A model generated the notes under the pieces. That model was not told the DNA's origin and searched no databases. It was given only the letters and a program-made list of their open reading frames with translations. Source: a bacterium (GTDB taxonomy: Bacteria; Sysuimicrobiota; Sysuimicrobiia; Sysuimicrobiales; Segetimicrobiaceae). Taken from it: 64,000 bases of DNA. Shown in pieces: positions 34,437 to 43,455 of this stretch. The position numbers and the translations under genes are program-made. The stretch spans positions 1 to 64,000 of the forward strand of contig DASSJF010000026.1 of assembly GCA_035691305.1 (NCBI GenBank). The letters are read 5' to 3'. Position 1 is the stretch's first letter, and the number at the start of each line of letters is the position of its first letter.

Positions 34437-36481
34437 TACACGGCCTCCCCGATGAGATTGCCGAGGCCGTCGGAGCGCACCCGATATCCGGCCGGGACAA
34501 AAGTGGTCGTGTCATACTGTTCGACGATTACCGGGCCTGCGATCCACCGGTCTGCACCGACCGCAGCGCGGGGAAGCACCGACGCCTTCGTCTCCCGCCC
34601 GTCGAGGAACACCGACCGCGTCTCGCCGCGAGACGCGTCGGTGCGTCCGGCCCGCGCCTCCAGCCGCGCAACCTTCGCGGTCACTCCTACGACGGTCGCG
34701 CGGAGGTTCACGAACATGAGCGGTGCGTCGGGGTCGCTCACGCCGAACACCGAATGGTACAGCTCATGAAAGCGCCGTCCGATCGCTGTCCGATCGCCGC
34801 GCTCCGCGCCCGGCACGGCGACTTCGATCTCAAACGCCTGCCCTTCGTAGCGCATGTCGGCGCTGTAGAGGACGTACGATGACTCGAGAGCGATCCCGCG
34901 CGCGCTCTCTTCACGAAGCCATTGGCCTCCCTGGTCCTCCAGTCGGGCGTACCCTTCTTCGAGTTCCTGCTCGGTCAGGTCCTTGCCGCTTCGATACAGC
35001 GTGTGCACGAAATCGTTGCGCAGGTCGGCAACGATGCATCCGAGCGCACAGAGCGTACCGGGCGACGGGGGTACAAGCACCCGCCCGATCCCAACCTCGC
35101 CGGCCAGCAAGAACGCATGGGTGGGTCCGGCGCCTCCGTAGGCAAGCAGGGTGAAGTCCCGGGGGTCTACGCCGCGCCTGGCCATGAGGGGGGTGAACTG
35201 CGCGTACATGTTCGAGGTCGTCACGTCCATGATGGCCTGCGCGGCCGCCCGCGAAGAGATCCCCAGTGCGCGGCCCAACTCTTCCAGCGCGCGGGCGGCG
35301 AGAGTGGCGTCGAGCGGCATCTGTCCGCCGAGGAACCGGTCCGGGGCGATGATCCCGAGGTGAACATACGCGTCCGTCACCGTGGGAAGGCGACCGCCTC
35401 GACCGTAGCAGGCCGGACCCGGATCGGCGCCGGCGCTCTGCGGGCCGACTTTCAAGACGCCCGCGGCGTCGAGCCACGCAACTGATCCTCCCCCGGCGCC
35501 GATCGAAGAGACGTCGACGGCCGGCATGATGACCGGGAAATCGCCGACCGAGTTCTCAGTCGAATAGGCCGGCTGCCCCTCGGTGACGACCGCCACATCG
35601 GCACTGGTGCCGCCCATGTCCAGCGTAACGATGTGTGACGCGCCGGCGAGCCGCGCGACGTGCGCGGCACCGATCACACCCGACGCCGGTCCCGACAGCA
35701 GCGTGTGCACCGGTTCCTCAGCGGCGCGGGCGGCCGTCATGACGCCGCCGTTCGATTTGGTCGAAAGGACCTGCGCGCGAAGACCGTGCCGCGCGGCACC
35801 CGCGTCCAATCCTCGAAAGTACCCCGCCATCCGCGCGCCGATGTAGGCGTTCATCACCGCCACCAGGCAGCGCTCATACTCGCGCTGTTGCGGCCAGAGA
35901 TCCGCGCTCACGCAGACGAATAATTCCGGCCGTTCGGATCGCACGATGTCCCGCGCCCGGCGCTCGTGCGCCGCGTTCCGGTACGCGTGCATGAAGCAGA
36001 CCGCGATCGCTTGGACGCCGTCACCGGCCAGCCGCCGCGCAGCCTCACGCACCCCCGCCTCGTCGAGCGGACGGTGAACCCCGCCGTCGGCGAAGAGACG
36101 CTCGTCGATCTCTACCACGAGATCGCGGGGCACGAGCGGCACGGGCTTTTCTCCATAGAAGTCCGTCGTGTTCTCGAGGCGCAGCCGGCGGATCTCGAGA
36201 ATGTCGCGGAAGCCCTTGGTTACAAGCAGGCCCGTGCGTGCGCCGTTCCGTTCGATCAAGGTGTTTACGGCCAGCGTGGTGCCGTGGACGAAGAGGGCCA
36301 CGTCCTCCGCCGCGATGCCGGCGGCCGCAAGCTCGGAAAGCGCCTGAAAGACCGCCGCTTCCGGCGCCGAGGGCACCGACGGGGTCTTGAGCGTCGCGAC
36401 CACGGATCCCGTTTCATCCGCCACCATGACGTCGGTGAATGTCCCGCCGATGTCGACCCCGAGCCGGTAGCGTGCCGCCAT
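34436..36481 (-). CDS. hyuA: Hydantoinase/oxoprolinase family, subunit A
   Basis: ATPase subunit of 681 aa. The ASKHA-type nucleotide motif DIGGTFTD (10-17), VHGTT (65-69), the NTLIERNGARTGLLVTKGF region and the second phosphate motif DMGGTSADVA (288-297) are all present. The ATG is chosen because a GAGGGGGG tract lies 8-10 nt upstream and the protein then starts exactly at the family N-terminus. The 200-bp gap above it contains an inverted repeat and may carry a separate promoter, although it could also be read from the gntR operon. It works with HyuB in ATP-dependent cyclic amide opening. Confidence 0.93.
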   Translation of the reverse strand: MAARYRLGVDIGGTFTDVMVADETGSVVATLKTPSVPSAPEAAVFQALSELAAAGIAAEDVALFVHGTTLAVNTLIERNGARTGLLVTKGFRDILEIRRLRLENTTDFYGEKPVPLVPRDLVVEIDERLFADGGVHRPLDEAGVREAARRLAGDGVQAIAVCFMHAYRNAAHERRARDIVRSERPELFVCVSADLWPQQREYERCLVAVMNAYIGARMAGYFRGLDAGAARHGLRAQVLSTKSNGGVMTAARAAEEPVHTLLSGPASGVIGAAHVARLAGASHIVTLDMGGTSADVAVVTEGQPAYSTENSVGDFPVIMPAVDVSSIGAGGGSVAWLDAAGVLKVGPQSAGADPGPACYGRGGRLPTVTDAYVHLGIIAPDRFLGGQMPLDATLAARALEELGRALGISSRAAAQAIMDVTTSNMYAQFTPLMARRGVDPRDFTLLAYGGAGPTHAFLLAGEVGIGRVLVPPSPGTLCALGCIVADLRNDFVHTLYRSGKDLTEQELEEGYARLEDQGGQWLREESARGIALESSYVLYSADMRYEGQAFEIEVAVPGAERGDRTAIGRRFHELYHSVFGVSDPDAPLMFVNLRATVVGVTAKVARLEARAGRTDASRGETRSVFLDGRETKASVLPRAAVGADRWIAGPVIVEQYDTTTFVPAGYRVRSDGLGNLIGEAV

Positions 36482-36576
36482 GATGGTTCCCCCCTCGACG
36501 ACAGCGACTTTTTCCGCGGACGACGCCGCTCCTGCCGTCACGGGTTCTATCGGGTCGTGGCAGTCTACTGACGCTC

Positions 36577-36590
36577 GCCGTCTGGACGGC
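36577..36590. promoter_or_regulatory. Perfect inverted repeat upstream of hyuA
   Basis: GCCGTC-TG-GACGGC, 6-bp arms with a 2-bp spacer, in the 200-bp gene-free stretch between hyuA and the allophanate-hydrolase-like gene. It could be an operator for a separate hyuA promoter or the stem of a weak attenuator. No T-run follows on either strand, so a classical terminator is unlikely. The rest of the gap shows nothing else I can support. Confidence 0.35.
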
Positions 36591-36682
36591 CCGTAAAGAG
36601 CCGGCGGTCAGATCGGCACGACGACTTGCGGCATTACGAAGCTATTGCTGTCGATGCCGGGCATAACGCACCGGCGGGCGGC

Positions 36683-37108
36683 TCACGTCTCGATGGATCG
36701 CCGGGAGGCCGGTCCCTCCACGCGGTTCAAAGTGGCCGCGGCGTACGCGCGCCACCCGCCGTAGGACGAGATGTCACGGTGTCCCGCCTCGGCCAGTGCG
36801 CGCGGGTAGAGGATGCCCGCCACCCGCCGCCCGTCTTCGAGCACGACCTCCCCGCGGTACAAACCGGGGGGCTCTCCCGCCTCGATCCGCCGGCAGAGGT
36901 CCTCGGTCACGCGATACAACTCTCCCGACACGGACACCCCGCCCTCGGAGGTTTCGAACATGCCGGGGTGCCGGTCGCCGATCGAGTACAGCCGGTAGAT
37001 CGGGGCCGTGCGGGCCTCGCCCAGAAACACGGCCCCGTCGAGGTTGCCGTGAAGGGCGAGGCCCCGCATCAGCGTCCCGTTGACGAACAGCTCAACCGCC
37101 ATTGCCAC
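36683..37108 (-). CDS. Stand-alone gamma-glutamylcyclotransferase-fold protein resembling the allophanate hydrolase C-terminal domain
   Basis: Small protein of 139-141 aa. VELFVNGTLMRG at the N-terminus, EARTAPIYRLYSI, HPGMF and an acidic E..PPGLYRG segment match the cyclotransferase-like fold found both in gamma-glutamylcyclotransferases and as the C-terminal domain of allophanate hydrolase (AtzF). In AtzF that domain decarboxylates the product of the amidase domain; here no amidase domain is attached. Starts at GTG 37108 or ATG 37102 both overlap the NCS2 permease stop. Encoded close to a biuret-hydrolase-like gene, which would make allophanate, so the resemblance may be meaningful. Confidence 0.72.
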   Translation of the reverse strand: MAMAVELFVNGTLMRGLALHGNLDGAVFLGEARTAPIYRLYSIGDRHPGMFETSEGGVSVSGELYRVTEDLCRRIEAGEPPGLYRGEVVLEDGRRVAGILYPRALAEAGHRDISSYGGWRAYAAATLNRVEGPASRRSIET

Positions 37109-38702
37109 CGCCGGGCGCGGAAGCCGGCGCCGGCACCTCGCGGAGGTTTCGCATTCCCTCGGTGCTCAGCTGTCCCGCGTGCCAGGCGGCCACCGTGAAC
37201 GTAACGGCCATGAAGAGGTAGCCCAGGGTGACCTGCGGCGACATGTTTAATCCCACGGGACCAATCGAGTTGATCAGCCCGAAGAACGACAGGACCGCGC
37301 CGGCCAGCGTCGTCACGATCGCCTTGACGAACTGGCGGTCGATGACGAACGCCGCGATCGCGCCGAGCACCATGCCCGCGAGCACCGCCCCGCCCGCGAA
37401 CAGCGCCATCCCGTGGTAGATGTCCCCGGCGCCCGGCTTGTCGAGGCCCAGCTTGATCGCATCGGTGCCGGCCGCGCCGAGCGCGTCGTCCACCAATCCC
37501 TTCGCCCACAGCGCGACGTTCGGCAGCAGGGCAAGCACAACCGCCGGAGCGTGCCGCGCCGGCGTCGTCTGGAAGGCCTGAGCGCCGATCACCAACCCGA
37601 TGAACAACAGAATCGGCAGCAGGGCCTGAATCGGGATCACGGCAAGCAGCAGCGCCACGAGGCCGAAGAACACCACGCCCGCCACCACGAAGCCCGTCGC
37701 CAGCGAGTACCCGATGCGGCCGCCCACGGCCTTCCAGCCGGGGTGTCCGATGTAGACGGCGGGGGGGAACGGGCTGCCGAGAAACGACCCGATGATCGCG
37801 CCGAAACCGTCCGCCAGCAGGATGGAGCGCAGGTTGTAGCTGTCGCCGGCGGCGGACGCGCTTTCCACGTTGTTCATGCCCTCGGTGAAGTTGTAGACGC
37901 CGAGCGGAATCGCCGTCGCCAGCAGCGGGCCCATGTCCCGCAGACCGCTCAGCACTTTCCCGTCGGCCGCCGGGAGATGCAGGCCGAACTGCCGGAACGA
38001 CTCGCCGACGGCGGACGGCACCAGGATCCCCGTCCATCCCAGGAGTTGGGCGATCCATCCCACCGCCGTGCCGACGACGACCGCCGCCAGCCCGCCGGGG
38101 ATGTTGAACGGCAGGCGCACGTTGGCGACCCAGCTCACCAGGATGATGGCGAAGGCGATGAAGCCGATCCAGGGGACTTCCCACATCTGAAACGCCGGCC
38201 GCATGGAGATGAAGACGATCGAGATTCCGGCGAGCGTCCCCAGCATCGCCGCCCGCGGCGTGAACGCGCGGATCGAGGGCCCGATGAAGGCGCCGATCAG
38301 GATGATCACGCCGATGATGAACGCCCACGCAAGGCCGGCGGTCCAGGCCTTGATCGGATCGTGGGTCGCCAGCACGATCGGCAGCATGATGACGAACACC
38401 ACGATGAACATGTGCGGCACGCTCGGCCCGTAGGGCATCGCCGCGACGTCGCTGCGCCGCTCCGTACGCGCGAGCCGGTAGGCCAGGTACGCGTAGAAGA
38501 TGTTGCCGAGCGGCAGCGCGATGCCGAGCGCCGGGAGGATCCGGCCGAACACGATCCCCTCCGGCAGTTTGATCACGCCGAGCACCAGGCTGCTCAGCAC
38601 GATGACATTGAGGATGACGTTCGTCCCGAGGCCGAAGAACGCGTTCCAGTCGCCGGGCACCCACAACCGCGGCCGAAACTCACCCGCCGAAGCCGCCATC
38701 AT
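37092..38702 (-). CDS. NCS2 family (xanthine/uracil/purine) permease
   Basis: Polytopic inner-membrane transporter of 536 aa with about 12-14 hydrophobic helices. Features include the N-terminal DWNAFFGLGTNVILN, the AMPYGPSVPH segment, NFTEGMNNVESASAAGDSYN and FPPAVYIGHPGWK in the core, and a hydrophilic end. It belongs to the NCS2 purine/pyrimidine symporters, closest in style to the AzgA-like branch; the ligand could be a purine, a pyrimidine or a ureide such as allantoin. Two ATGs in tandem start the gene, directly after a run of ten G on the coding strand. It sits in the nitrogen-scavenging gene run between the isochorismatase and the allophanate-hydrolase-like gene. Confidence 0.88.
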   Translation of the reverse strand: MMAASAGEFRPRLWVPGDWNAFFGLGTNVILNVIVLSSLVLGVIKLPEGIVFGRILPALGIALPLGNIFYAYLAYRLARTERRSDVAAMPYGPSVPHMFIVVFVIMLPIVLATHDPIKAWTAGLAWAFIIGVIILIGAFIGPSIRAFTPRAAMLGTLAGISIVFISMRPAFQMWEVPWIGFIAFAIILVSWVANVRLPFNIPGGLAAVVVGTAVGWIAQLLGWTGILVPSAVGESFRQFGLHLPAADGKVLSGLRDMGPLLATAIPLGVYNFTEGMNNVESASAAGDSYNLRSILLADGFGAIIGSFLGSPFPPAVYIGHPGWKAVGGRIGYSLATGFVVAGVVFFGLVALLLAVIPIQALLPILLFIGLVIGAQAFQTTPARHAPAVVLALLPNVALWAKGLVDDALGAAGTDAIKLGLDKPGAGDIYHGMALFAGGAVLAGMVLGAIAAFVIDRQFVKAIVTTLAGAVLSFFGLINSIGPVGLNMSPQVTLGYLFMAVTFTVAAWHAGQLSTEGMRNLREVPAPASAPGGGNGG

Positions 38703-38705
38703 CCA

Positions 38706-38715
38706 CCCCCCCCCC
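38706..38715. repeat. Homopolymer of ten C (G10 on the coding strand) at the NCS2 permease start
   Basis: Ten consecutive C on the plus strand, so G10 then TGG then the ATG of the NCS2 gene on the minus strand. The G-run occupies the place of the ribosome-binding site. A length change by slippage would alter the purine-rich spacing and possibly translation. It could also be an assembly or sequencing artefact, because such runs are error-prone. Confidence 0.7.
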
Positions 38716-38745
38716 GACTGATCCTACCCCGTACCGGTGCGCCGC

Positions 38746-39447
38746 TTACCCGCGCGCCGTTCCCGCGGCGCCGGCCACCGGCGCCTTGGCCAGCGCGTCA
38801 AGAAAGCGCGTGGAGTCGCTCACCCAGCCGAAAATGCCGCCCTGCGCCTTGATCATCTTGATGCCGACCGCCTGAAACTCCGGGAAGTACGACGCCACGC
38901 AGTCCTCGAGGACGAGGCAATCGTACCCGCGGTCGTTGGCCTCGCGGACGGTCGTGTGCACGCACACCTCGGTCGTCACGCCGCAGACGATAAGTTGCTG
39001 AATCCCGCGCGTGCGAAGAATCGCATCGAGGTCGGTGGCGTAGAACGCCCCCTTGCCCGGCTTGTCGACGAGGGGCTCGCCCGGAGCGGGCTTGAGCTCG
39101 TCGACGATGTCGTGCCCGTACTCGCCGCGCACGAGGATCCGCCCCATCGGCCCCGGGTCGCCGATGCCGGTCTTGAGGTGCCCCCGCACCTTCTTCGCGC
39201 GGGGCAGATCCGCGAGGTCGGGGCGGTGCCCCTCGCGCGTGTGCACCACGAGGACGCCCGCGCGGCGGGCCGCCTGGAGCACGCGCACGGTGGGCGGCAC
39301 CGCCCTGAGCAGCAGCGACGTGTCGTTGCCCAGCGCCTCCCCAAACCCGCCCTTGTAGACGAAGTCCCGCTGCATGTCGATGATCACCAGCGCCGCCGTC
39401 GCGGGATCGAACTCGAACTCGTACGGTTCCGCTCGGACACTCAGCAT
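38746..39447 (-). CDS. Isochorismatase-family cysteine amidohydrolase, biuret-hydrolase-like
   Basis: Cysteine hydrolase of 233 aa. The catalytic triad is D24 (IIDMQRDF), K132 (DKPGKGAF) and C162 ([11 protein letters not shown]), with the cis-peptide motif GVTTE. The [13 protein letters not shown] and REANDRGY blocks recall bacterial biuret hydrolases, which convert biuret to allophanate and ammonia; N-carbamoylsarcosine and ureidoacrylate amidases share the fold. The ATG overlaps the carbamate kinase stop (TGATG) and has a GGAGG 5 nt upstream. Neighbours (carbamate kinase, carbamoyltransferase-like proteins, ammonium transporter) support a ureide or biuret nitrogen role. Confidence 0.88.
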   Translation of the reverse strand: MLSVRAEPYEFEFDPATAALVIIDMQRDFVYKGGFGEALGNDTSLLLRAVPPTVRVLQAARRAGVLVVHTREGHRPDLADLPRAKKVRGHLKTGIGDPGPMGRILVRGEYGHDIVDELKPAPGEPLVDKPGKGAFYATDLDAILRTRGIQQLIVCGVTTEVCVHTTVREANDRGYDCLVLEDCVASYFPEFQAVGIKMIKAQGGIFGWVSDSTRFLDALAKAPVAGAAGTARG

Positions 39448-40451
39448 CACGCCTCCCCCCTTCTCGCCTGTAGGATGCCGTCGGGCACCACACGCGTGCC
39501 GGTCTTTCCGGCGACCGCTTCGGGCAGCCGGTACGGCGACGTGATCAGCACCTCGGTGCCCCCGCGCTCGAGAAACTTGATGGCCGCCCGGATCTTGGGG
39601 CCCATGCTGCCTTCGGGGAACTCCCCTGCCGCGAGATAGGCCCGCGCCTCCGACACCGTCAACCGGTCGAGGAGGCGCTGGTCGGGTTTGCGGAAGTGCA
39701 CGGCGACCTGGTCCACGCCGGTCGAGATGATCAAGAGCGAAATGCCGAGCTCGCTCGCCAGCAGCGCCGACGCGAGATCCTTGTCGATGACCGCCTCGAC
39801 CCCCTCGTATACTCCCGGGGCCCGTTCCGCGACCGGGATGCCGCCGCCGCCGGCCGCGATGACGACGTAGCCGGCGTCCACGAGTGTACGGATCTGCGGC
39901 GTCTCGACGATGCGCAGCGGCTGCGGCGACGGCACGACGCGCCGGTACCCGCGTCCCGCGTCTTCGACCATCTGCCATCCGGCCCGCGCTCGCTTGACGG
40001 CCGCCTGCTCGACCGTGAAATAGGGCCCGATCGGCTTGCTCGGCTCGCGGAACGCCGGGTCCGCCTCGTCGACGACCGTGTGGGTCAAGAGATACCCCAC
40101 GCGGTCGCGCAGGCCGAGCGCGGCCAGCTCACCGGACATCGCGTTGCTTAAAATGTGGCCGATCCCGCCCTGGGAGTCTGCCCCGCACATGTCCAGGGTC
40201 AGCGCGGGGATGGGCGCCGACTCGCCGATCAGCTCGGAGCGCAGCAAGATGAAGCCGACCTGCGGACCGTTGCCGTGCGTGACGACGACTCGCCACCCGT
40301 CGGCCGCCAGCCGCGCAATCGGCCGGGCGGTCTCGCGCGCGTTCTCCATCTGCTCGGCGATCGAGCCGTGCTGGCCGTCCCGAATCAGGGCGTTGCCGCC
40401 GATCGCGACGAGCAGGCTCCGCGAGCCGGGCGTCTCGGCGGGGCCGGTCAC
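39447..40451 (-). CDS. arcC: Carbamate kinase
   Basis: Amino-acid-kinase-fold enzyme of 334 aa that converts carbamoyl phosphate and ADP into ATP, CO2 and ammonia. Nucleotide/phosphate loops AIGGNALI (16-23) and THGNGPQVG (58-66), the GGGGIPV segment and [10 protein letters not shown] are clear. The GTG start overlaps the DUF1116 stop as GTGA. No arginine deiminase or ornithine carbamoyltransferase genes are near; instead it follows fdrA and DUF1116, as in the E. coli allantoin cluster where oxamate carbamoyltransferase supplies carbamoyl phosphate. Confidence 0.93.
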   Translation of the reverse strand: MTGPAETPGSRSLLVAIGGNALIRDGQHGSIAEQMENARETARPIARLAADGWRVVVTHGNGPQVGFILLRSELIGESAPIPALTLDMCGADSQGGIGHILSNAMSGELAALGLRDRVGYLLTHTVVDEADPAFREPSKPIGPYFTVEQAAVKRARAGWQMVEDAGRGYRRVVPSPQPLRIVETPQIRTLVDAGYVVIAAGGGGIPVAERAPGVYEGVEAVIDKDLASALLASELGISLLIISTGVDQVAVHFRKPDQRLLDRLTVSEARAYLAAGEFPEGSMGPKIRAAIKFLERGGTEVLITSPYRLPEAVAGKTGTRVVPDGILQARRGEA

Positions 40452-41902
40452 GCGGCGGCCTCCACGCCGGCCCGGCGCGCGAGCGCCCGCAGCGCGTCGA
40501 CGAAGCACGGAAGGGGGGCCCGCGTGATGCCGGCGCCGATCTGCCCCACGCCGGCCCGGCGGTGCGCGATGCCGGTGTTGATCACCGGCAGTTCTCCCGT
40601 TTCCACGACGCGGCGAACGTCGATCGCCGTCGGCGTCCCGAGGAAGTCCAGCGCCGCCAGCGTGTACGCGGGATTGCGCGCGAGGGTGATCCGGTACATG
40701 GCGCGCGTGAAGGCGACCGCGTCCGCCGGCGTCCCGCCGACGAAACGCACGATCGCGGGGGCGGCCGCCATGGCGAAGCCGCCGAGGCCGCACGTTTCCG
40801 TGATCGCGCTGTCGCCGAGATCCGGGTTCGCGTCGGCCGCACTGTAGCCCGGGAAATACAGACCGTCGGGGACGGGCACCGGAGCGGTGAACCACGCGTT
40901 TCCGAGGCCGCTCACCCGAAGCCCGAACTCGACGCCGTTACGCGCCATCGCGGTGACCACCGACGAGCCGTCGATCCCGTGGGCTGCGTCGAGCGTGGCC
41001 TTGCACGCCGCCATCGACAGATTGAGATAGAAGTGGTCGTTGCCCCGCAAGAATTCGAAGACGGACGCCGCGTCGTCCGGGGCGCTCGTCCGCACCAGCG
41101 CGAGCGCCGCGGCCCGGGTGAAGAGCGATGTCGCGGCGACGTTGCGGTTGTGGCACTCGTCGCCCATCTGCAGCGCCTGCGCCGTCAGGTTGGCGAGATC
41201 CACCGGCTCCTGCCGCAGCGCTCGGGAGAGCGCCGGCCCCAGCGTCTCGGCCATCCAGCGCAGACGCGCGATGACGGACGCGTCGTAGGCGCCGTAGCGG
41301 AGCACCTTGCCAAGCCCTTCGTTGAGCGTGGCAAAGGCCCGGTTGCCGAAGGTACGGTTTTCCACCACGACCACCGGCATCGACGGCGAGACGAGACCCG
41401 CCATCGGTCCGACCGCGGCGTGCTCGTGGCACGGGGCGAACCGGATCTCCCCGCTTCCCGCCAGCGCTTCCGCGGCCTCGGGTGTCGGGGCCCAGCGCTC
41501 GAAGAGGATCGCGCCGATCACGGCGCCGCGCATCGGACCGCACATCCGGTCCCACGTGATCGGCGGACCGCTGTGCAGCAGCGTCCGCGGCGTCATGCCC
41601 GGGACGGCGTCGATCGCCGGGCGGACGTCGAGCAACGCCGGCCGCCCGGCGACGATCCGGCTCGACGCCTCCGCGTTGGCCTCTGCGACGCGTGCCCCCG
41701 CCGGATCGTCTCGATCGTCCTCGAGGCGCGCCACCAGCAGGCCGAGCGGACGGTCGCCGTCGGCCGGCGGCCGCCAATCGAGTTGCAGACACGACGCGCC
41801 GTGCGCGCGCACCGGCTCGGCGAACCCCGCGACGCCGATGTTCACGGCGCGGGCGCCGTCCGGAAAGAACGCGGCGCGGGCCTCCGCCCGGCCGGCCGTC
41901 AT
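40448..41902 (-). CDS. DUF1116 family protein, AllG-like subunit of an oxamate/ureide carbamoyltransferase
   Basis: Cytoplasmic protein of 484 aa of the DUF1116 (YlbE) family. Recognisable blocks are AVNIGVAGFAEPVRAHG, LDWRPPADGD, HSGPPITWDRMCGPMRGA, GDECHNRN and GNDHFYLNLSM. In E. coli, YlbE (AllG) works with FdrA (AllF) and YlbF (AllH) to turn oxalurate and phosphate into oxamate and carbamoyl phosphate. The ATG overlaps the fdrA stop as ATGA. No AllH/DUF2877 gene is found in the window, so either this version is a two-subunit enzyme or the third subunit is elsewhere. Confidence 0.88.
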   Translation of the reverse strand: MTAGRAEARAAFFPDGARAVNIGVAGFAEPVRAHGASCLQLDWRPPADGDRPLGLLVARLEDDRDDPAGARVAEANAEASSRIVAGRPALLDVRPAIDAVPGMTPRTLLHSGPPITWDRMCGPMRGAVIGAILFERWAPTPEAAEALAGSGEIRFAPCHEHAAVGPMAGLVSPSMPVVVVENRTFGNRAFATLNEGLGKVLRYGAYDASVIARLRWMAETLGPALSRALRQEPVDLANLTAQALQMGDECHNRNVAATSLFTRAAALALVRTSAPDDAASVFEFLRGNDHFYLNLSMAACKATLDAAHGIDGSSVVTAMARNGVEFGLRVSGLGNAWFTAPVPVPDGLYFPGYSAADANPDLGDSAITETCGLGGFAMAAAPAIVRFVGGTPADAVAFTRAMYRITLARNPAYTLAALDFLGTPTAIDVRRVVETGELPVINTGIAHRRAGVGQIGAGITRAPLPCFVDALRALARRAGVEAAA

Positions 41903-43455
41903 GACGCGCCTCCATGACCGCCGCGCGCGCGACGGTCTGTCCCGGCCGGCGCCGAAGCGCCGCCGCCCGACGCGATCCGAGCGGCGAGCCGTGCCGCGGC
42001 GGCGTTGCTGGGCGCGAGCGCGATCCCGGCCGCGCTCAACGTCGCCCGCTGACGCCGGAGATCCTGGGGATCGTCGGCGGTGCCGCACACGGACGCGACG
42101 ACGGCGAGGTCGCGCCCCGCGCGGTGCGCTTCATCGACCGCGTCCCGAACCGCCGGGGCCAACGCCCCGGCCGGATCGGGGTGGGAATTGTAACCGAGCA
42201 CCACATCGAGCAGGACGACGGCCACCGCGGGCTCGCGCGATGCCTCCACGATGAACTGGTTGCGGAGACTCGGATCGATCATGGGGTGCGGCCGGCCCAC
42301 CGTGTATTCGTCGTCGCCGAGATCGATAATCTTCACGCGGCCGGCGGAGCCGTCGCCGAGCGCGGCGGCAAGCACGAGCTTGGCCTCGCCGGCGAGCGAG
42401 CCACCGCAGAAGAGTCCCCGGACGTCGCGCTGGGCCGGCGCGAATCGGTACGCCGGAAGCGCCCCTGGCTCGTCTTCCTCCGGCCAACTCAGCATCGCGA
42501 CTGCCACGCCGCGCTCGAGCGCCACGGCGTTCCGCGCAGCGTCCTCGAACGTGACCGCCGCGTCGAGTCCCGGCGCGGCGGCCGATCCCAGGAAATTGAC
42601 GACGACCGGCTTGCCGCACTCGCGCGCCGCGGCGAGGACGCGGTCCGCGACCGCGGGGGCCGGCGGCTTCGAGATGAGCACGATCACAGCCGTGCCGTCG
42701 TCACCGGAGAGACGGCGCAACGCACACAGCGTCATCCGGCCACCGACGTCCGCGCTCAAGTCGCGGCCGCCGACGCCGATCATCTGGGAGACGCCCTCCC
42801 CCAGCCGGTCGATCAGGCAGGACACCTGCTGGAGACCGGTGCCGGAGGCGCCGATCAGCCCGATGCGGCCGCGGCGAATCACGTTGGTGAACCCGAGCGG
42901 GATGCCGTCCAGCATTGCGGTGCCGCAGTCGGGACCCATCACGAGCAGATTCTTGCGTTCGGCAACCGTTTTCAGCTCGACTTCGTCCCTCACCGGCACG
43001 TTGTCGCTAAACAGGAAGACGTGCAGACCGCGCTTGAGCGCCTTGAGGGCCTCGGCGGTCGCGTAGGGGCCGGGCGTCGAGATGAGGGCCAGATTCGCAT
43101 TGTCGATCTCGGCCAGCGCGTCGTGGAGCGTAACGGGCGAAGCGGGACGGCGCTCATCCGCGGCGGTGCGCGTCGAGCCGGTAAACGCCGAAGCGGCCCA
43201 GTCGAGCGCTGCTTCTGCCGCGGCCTGGCTCTCCGCGCAGACCGCGACCACCAGGTCGGCCGGCTTCGCCTCCGCCGCGGGATCGGTCATAAGCCCCGCA
43301 TCCGCGAGCATGCCGAGGTTGGCGGGCGTACCCATGACGATGCCCGCCCGGAGTACACCGGGGCGGCGCTGCACCTCGCCGGCGATGCGCATCGACTCGA
43401 CCGAATCCCGATACGTGCGGGGGAACACCCGCTGCCGCACGACGCCCGCCATCAC
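41899..43455 (-). CDS. fdrA: FdrA/AllF-like protein (CoA-ligase-fold subunit of a carbamoyltransferase)
   Basis: Protein of 518 aa with succinyl-CoA-synthetase-like folds. A CoA-binding-type Rossmann region includes GPDCGTAML and GLIGASGTGLQQVS, followed by a ligase-like part with KPVVVNFLG and LDVVLGYNSHPDP. It corresponds to E. coli FdrA (AllF). The start is GTG 43455 (GTGA overlap with the gntR stop) or the ATG one codon later. Coupled to DUF1116 and carbamate kinase it should form the phosphorolytic carbamoyltransferase that feeds ATP synthesis from a carbamoyl-containing amide. Confidence 0.88.
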   Translation of the reverse strand: MMAGVVRQRVFPRTYRDSVESMRIAGEVQRRPGVLRAGIVMGTPANLGMLADAGLMTDPAAEAKPADLVVAVCAESQAAAEAALDWAASAFTGSTRTAADERRPASPVTLHDALAEIDNANLALISTPGPYATAEALKALKRGLHVFLFSDNVPVRDEVELKTVAERKNLLVMGPDCGTAMLDGIPLGFTNVIRRGRIGLIGASGTGLQQVSCLIDRLGEGVSQMIGVGGRDLSADVGGRMTLCALRRLSGDDGTAVIVLISKPPAPAVADRVLAAARECGKPVVVNFLGSAAAPGLDAAVTFEDAARNAVALERGVAVAMLSWPEEDEPGALPAYRFAPAQRDVRGLFCGGSLAGEAKLVLAAALGDGSAGRVKIIDLGDDEYTVGRPHPMIDPSLRNQFIVEASREPAVAVVLLDVVLGYNSHPDPAGALAPAVRDAVDEAHRAGRDLAVVASVCGTADDPQDLRRQRATLSAAGIALAPSNAAAARLAARIASGGGASAPAGTDRRARGGHGGAS

